Below, piece after piece: positions 18,801 through 18,974 of a DNA stretch of 18,974 bases (positions within the stretch are counted from its first letter, which is position 1; the number at the start of each line of letters is the position of its first letter). Both the position numbers and the translations under genes were made by a program. The notes beneath the pieces were generated by a model that saw only the letters and a list, made by a program, of their open reading frames with translations, did no database searches and was not told the origin of the DNA. Source of the stretch: Ectocarpus siliculosus. Lineage: Eukaryota; Sar; Phaeophyceae; Ectocarpales; Ectocarpaceae. The stretch lies in the NCBI GenBank assembly GCA_000310025.1, contig FN647968.1, positions 151,976 through 170,949 of the forward strand, written 5' to 3'.

Positions 18801-18974
18801 GGCGGGGAGGAGGAGGCCGGCATGACCATCGCGGATAGGCTCGAGGCTCTCTCTGCCGCCGTGGACCACGAAGCGGAGAGGGCTTGGGCGGATAAGGGGG
18901 GTCGCGTGGCTTTGGCTGGGGCGGGGGGGGGGGAGGGGGGCGCCGTGCATGCCGTAGTCGTTTGACCATTGACC
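12776..18974 (+). CDS. WDR43: WD40-repeat protein, WDR43/Utp5 family (first 9 exons, 3' end outside window)
   Basis: Family role (established): subunit of the t-UTP/UtpA subcomplex of the small-subunit processome, active in the nucleolus in rDNA transcription and early pre-18S processing. Seen here: nine plus-strand exons with GT-AG borders and matching phases: 12776-12886, 13216-13284, 13810-13941, 14659-14786, 15380-15445, 15874-16008, 16718-16935, 17562-17946, 18776 onward. They give about 477 residues with successive WD40-like strands (SSDNRLRIWNT, TDKGSVSVWDL, GKEVVEWNVETG, SAIRLLDLTTGK, FANVFDV), a second variable half, an acidic linker and the MTIADRL motif that in WDR43 (IEERL) precedes the C-terminal Utp12 domain. 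Order and spacing follow WDR43, including EYVPSAHL-like and CIAWH segments. The ATG follows an in-frame TAG. A generic WD40 protein is the alternative, but the IADRL motif argues for Utp5. Confidence 0.87.
12887..13215 (+). other. WDR43 intron 1
   Basis: 329 bases, GT-AG. No gene or repeat seen. Confidence 0.75.
13216..13284 (+). CDS. WDR43: WDR43-like exon 2
   Basis: Residues 38-60. Reads QYVEPRHLAKQYTCIAWHRR, matching the EYVPSAHL...CTCLAW segment after the first WDR43 blade. Donor GTGAGC at 13285, phase 0. The acceptor could be the CAG ending at 13215 or the next one, 3 bases on, a one-residue difference. Confidence 0.8.
13285..13809 (+). other. WDR43 intron 2
   Basis: 525 bases. An open frame runs through part of it but shows no WD40 pattern and no family resemblance, and exons 2 and 3 join directly in phase. 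Confidence 0.75.
13810..13941 (+). CDS. WDR43: WDR43-like exon 3
   Basis: Residues 61-104. A Ser/Lys-rich loop KSKRGSSGASKPSSSLG, then MIALGTDKGSVSVWDLKRGA, a complete WD strand pair equal to the LLALGTAVGSILLYS blade. Acceptor GCAG, donor GTGAGC at 13942, phase 0 both sides. Confidence 0.9.
13942..14658 (+). other. WDR43 intron 3
   Basis: 717 bases ending with a 17-C run (14627-14643) before the acceptor. No other gene recognised. Confidence 0.75.
14659..14786 (+). CDS. WDR43: WDR43-like exon 4
   Basis: Residues 105-147. Reads GEGFPSVTSGGFSADGSSLF, then SASSGKEVVEWNVETG, matching LYSCSDDKHIVEWNV in WDR43. A 17-C run ends 15 bases before the chosen acceptor (AAG at 14658). An AG six bases later would drop two residues. 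Donor GTGAGA at 14787, phase 2. Confidence 0.85.
14787..15379 (+). other. WDR43 intron 4
   Basis: 593 bases with A-runs at 14791 and 14894 and a small inverted repeat TGGTTAGC/GCTAACCA (15204-15211, 15253-15260). No gene seen. Confidence 0.75.
15380..15445 (+). CDS. WDR43: WDR43-like exon 5
   Basis: Residues 147-169. Reads GFKHGATKICLHPAGKILAI, a blade strand equal to SSLCISPDGKMLLSAG. Acceptor CCAG, donor GTTAGA at 15446, phase 2. Confidence 0.85.
   Translation, partial: GVQAWRDENLPSSRRQDPRHC
15446..15873 (+). other. WDR43 intron 5
   Basis: 428 bases with a (GTG)n run at about 15529-15547 and interrupted poly-C tracts (15733-15740, 15823-15840) leading to the acceptor. Confidence 0.75.
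15874..16008 (+). CDS. WDR43: WDR43-like exon 6
   Basis: Residues 169-214. Reads SAIRLLDLTTGKTARKLSAG, then HAGSVRLLSFSADGRYLASS, a canonical GH...D-G-x-L WD40 blade. Acceptor CTAG after CT/C-rich sequence, donor GTAAAG at 16009, phase 2. Confidence 0.92.
16401..16579 (+). mobile_element. Small TIR element (MITE-like), copy B, in WDR43 intron 6
   Basis: About 179 bases with ends CAGAGGGGGGCCC and GGTCCCCCCTCTG, a 12/13 match as an inverted repeat. TA follows at 16580-16581 and TG precedes. It shares words such as CACACACT, AAGTGCCGGT and TGCCCGGTA with copy A in opposite orientation. Non-autonomous, non-coding. Confidence 0.6.
16718..16935 (+). CDS. WDR43: WDR43-like exon 7
   Basis: Residues 214-287. 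Starts RFANVFDVAASEVPPSEPVC, the equivalent of LLNVWQV in WDR43, and continues to TVVAGFDTGGVSVMRTR, equivalent to LAVVCRDGQLHLFE. Acceptor CCAG; donor GTGTGT at 16936, phase 1. Confidence 0.88.
16936..17561 (+). other. WDR43 intron 7
   Basis: 626 bases. Includes the 22-base palindrome at 17237-17258 and a T-run at 17103-17110. Open frames across it are incompatible with the direct exon 7 to 8 join. Confidence 0.75.
17237..17258. repeat. Near-perfect palindrome in WDR43 intron 7
   Basis: TGGTCCGCTG and its exact reverse complement CAGCGGACCA separated only by TT. Confidence 0.9.
17562..17946 (+). CDS. WDR43: WDR43-like exon 8 (blade end plus acidic linker)
   Basis: Residues 287-415. Joins in frame to give GGAVSKLDIRGAAGG, then AILLATGSAASPGFVEASFE, the conserved strand before the linker, then a low-complexity Ser/Gly/Asp/Glu stretch (GDEMEDGGGGEGG). 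Acceptor ATAG, donor GTGAGA at 17947, phase 2. The GC-rich linker carries many G runs. Confidence 0.82.
17947..18775 (+). other. WDR43 intron 8
   Basis: 829 bases containing a (TTG)n microsatellite at about 17986-18014 and a CT stretch near 18711-18720. No gene recognised, though a small extra exon cannot be excluded. Confidence 0.65.
18776..18974 (+). CDS. WDR43: WDR43-like exon 9 (partial; IADRL motif)
   Basis: Residues 415 onward. Begins RAPKRLKAGGGEEEAGMTIA, then DRLEALSAAVDHEAE, matching the (S/T)IEERLGAMD motif before the Utp12 domain. An in-frame TGA lies at 18963-18965, so either a donor lies just before it (for example GTAGTC at 18954) or the protein stops here. Family length favours splicing onward. 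Confidence 0.75.

Overview
This is eukaryotic nuclear DNA holding parts of two intron-rich genes arranged head to head. The exons are GC-rich with mostly C/G-ending codons. The introns are long (the 12 complete helicase introns average about 830 bases, all GT-AG) and full of microsatellites, homopolymer runs and short repeats. That style, with a stramenopile-like feel to the proteins, suggests a brown alga of the Ectocarpus type. This is an inference, since no database search was possible.

Left and centre (1-12358, minus strand): 13 exons of a DEAD-box RNA helicase of the Drs1/DDX27 family (60S ribosome assembly) can be chained with matching splice phases into 710 codons starting at the ATG at 12358. 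Every helicase motif is present: Q, I, Ia, Ib, II (DEAD), III, IV, V and VI. The 3' end of the gene lies beyond base 1.

Centre (12359-12775): a 417-base divergent intergenic region that must hold the promoters of both genes. It contains a 12-bp palindrome centred on CACGTG and a perfect 11-bp tandem repeat with a TTTCGCG core.

Right (12776-18974, plus strand): the first nine exons (about 477 codons) of a WD40 protein of the WDR43/Utp5 family, a member of the t-UTP/UtpA part of the small-subunit processome. The C-terminal Utp12-type domain lies past the window end. The two genes therefore pair a 60S factor with a 40S/rDNA-transcription factor and may be co-regulated.

The non-coding part is where the unusual material lies. 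There is a perfect 93-bp inverted duplication of helicase exon 13 and its donor site at the left edge. A hairpin-forming repeat core of about 83 bases occurs nine times, confined to two helicase introns of about 2.1 kb and always in the same orientation. There is a 134-bp element with 19-bp terminal inverted repeats, and a pair of related small TIR elements, one in each gene. CT microsatellites and poly-C runs sit where polypyrimidine tracts are expected. No tRNA, rRNA, CRISPR array or intact transposase gene was recognised.
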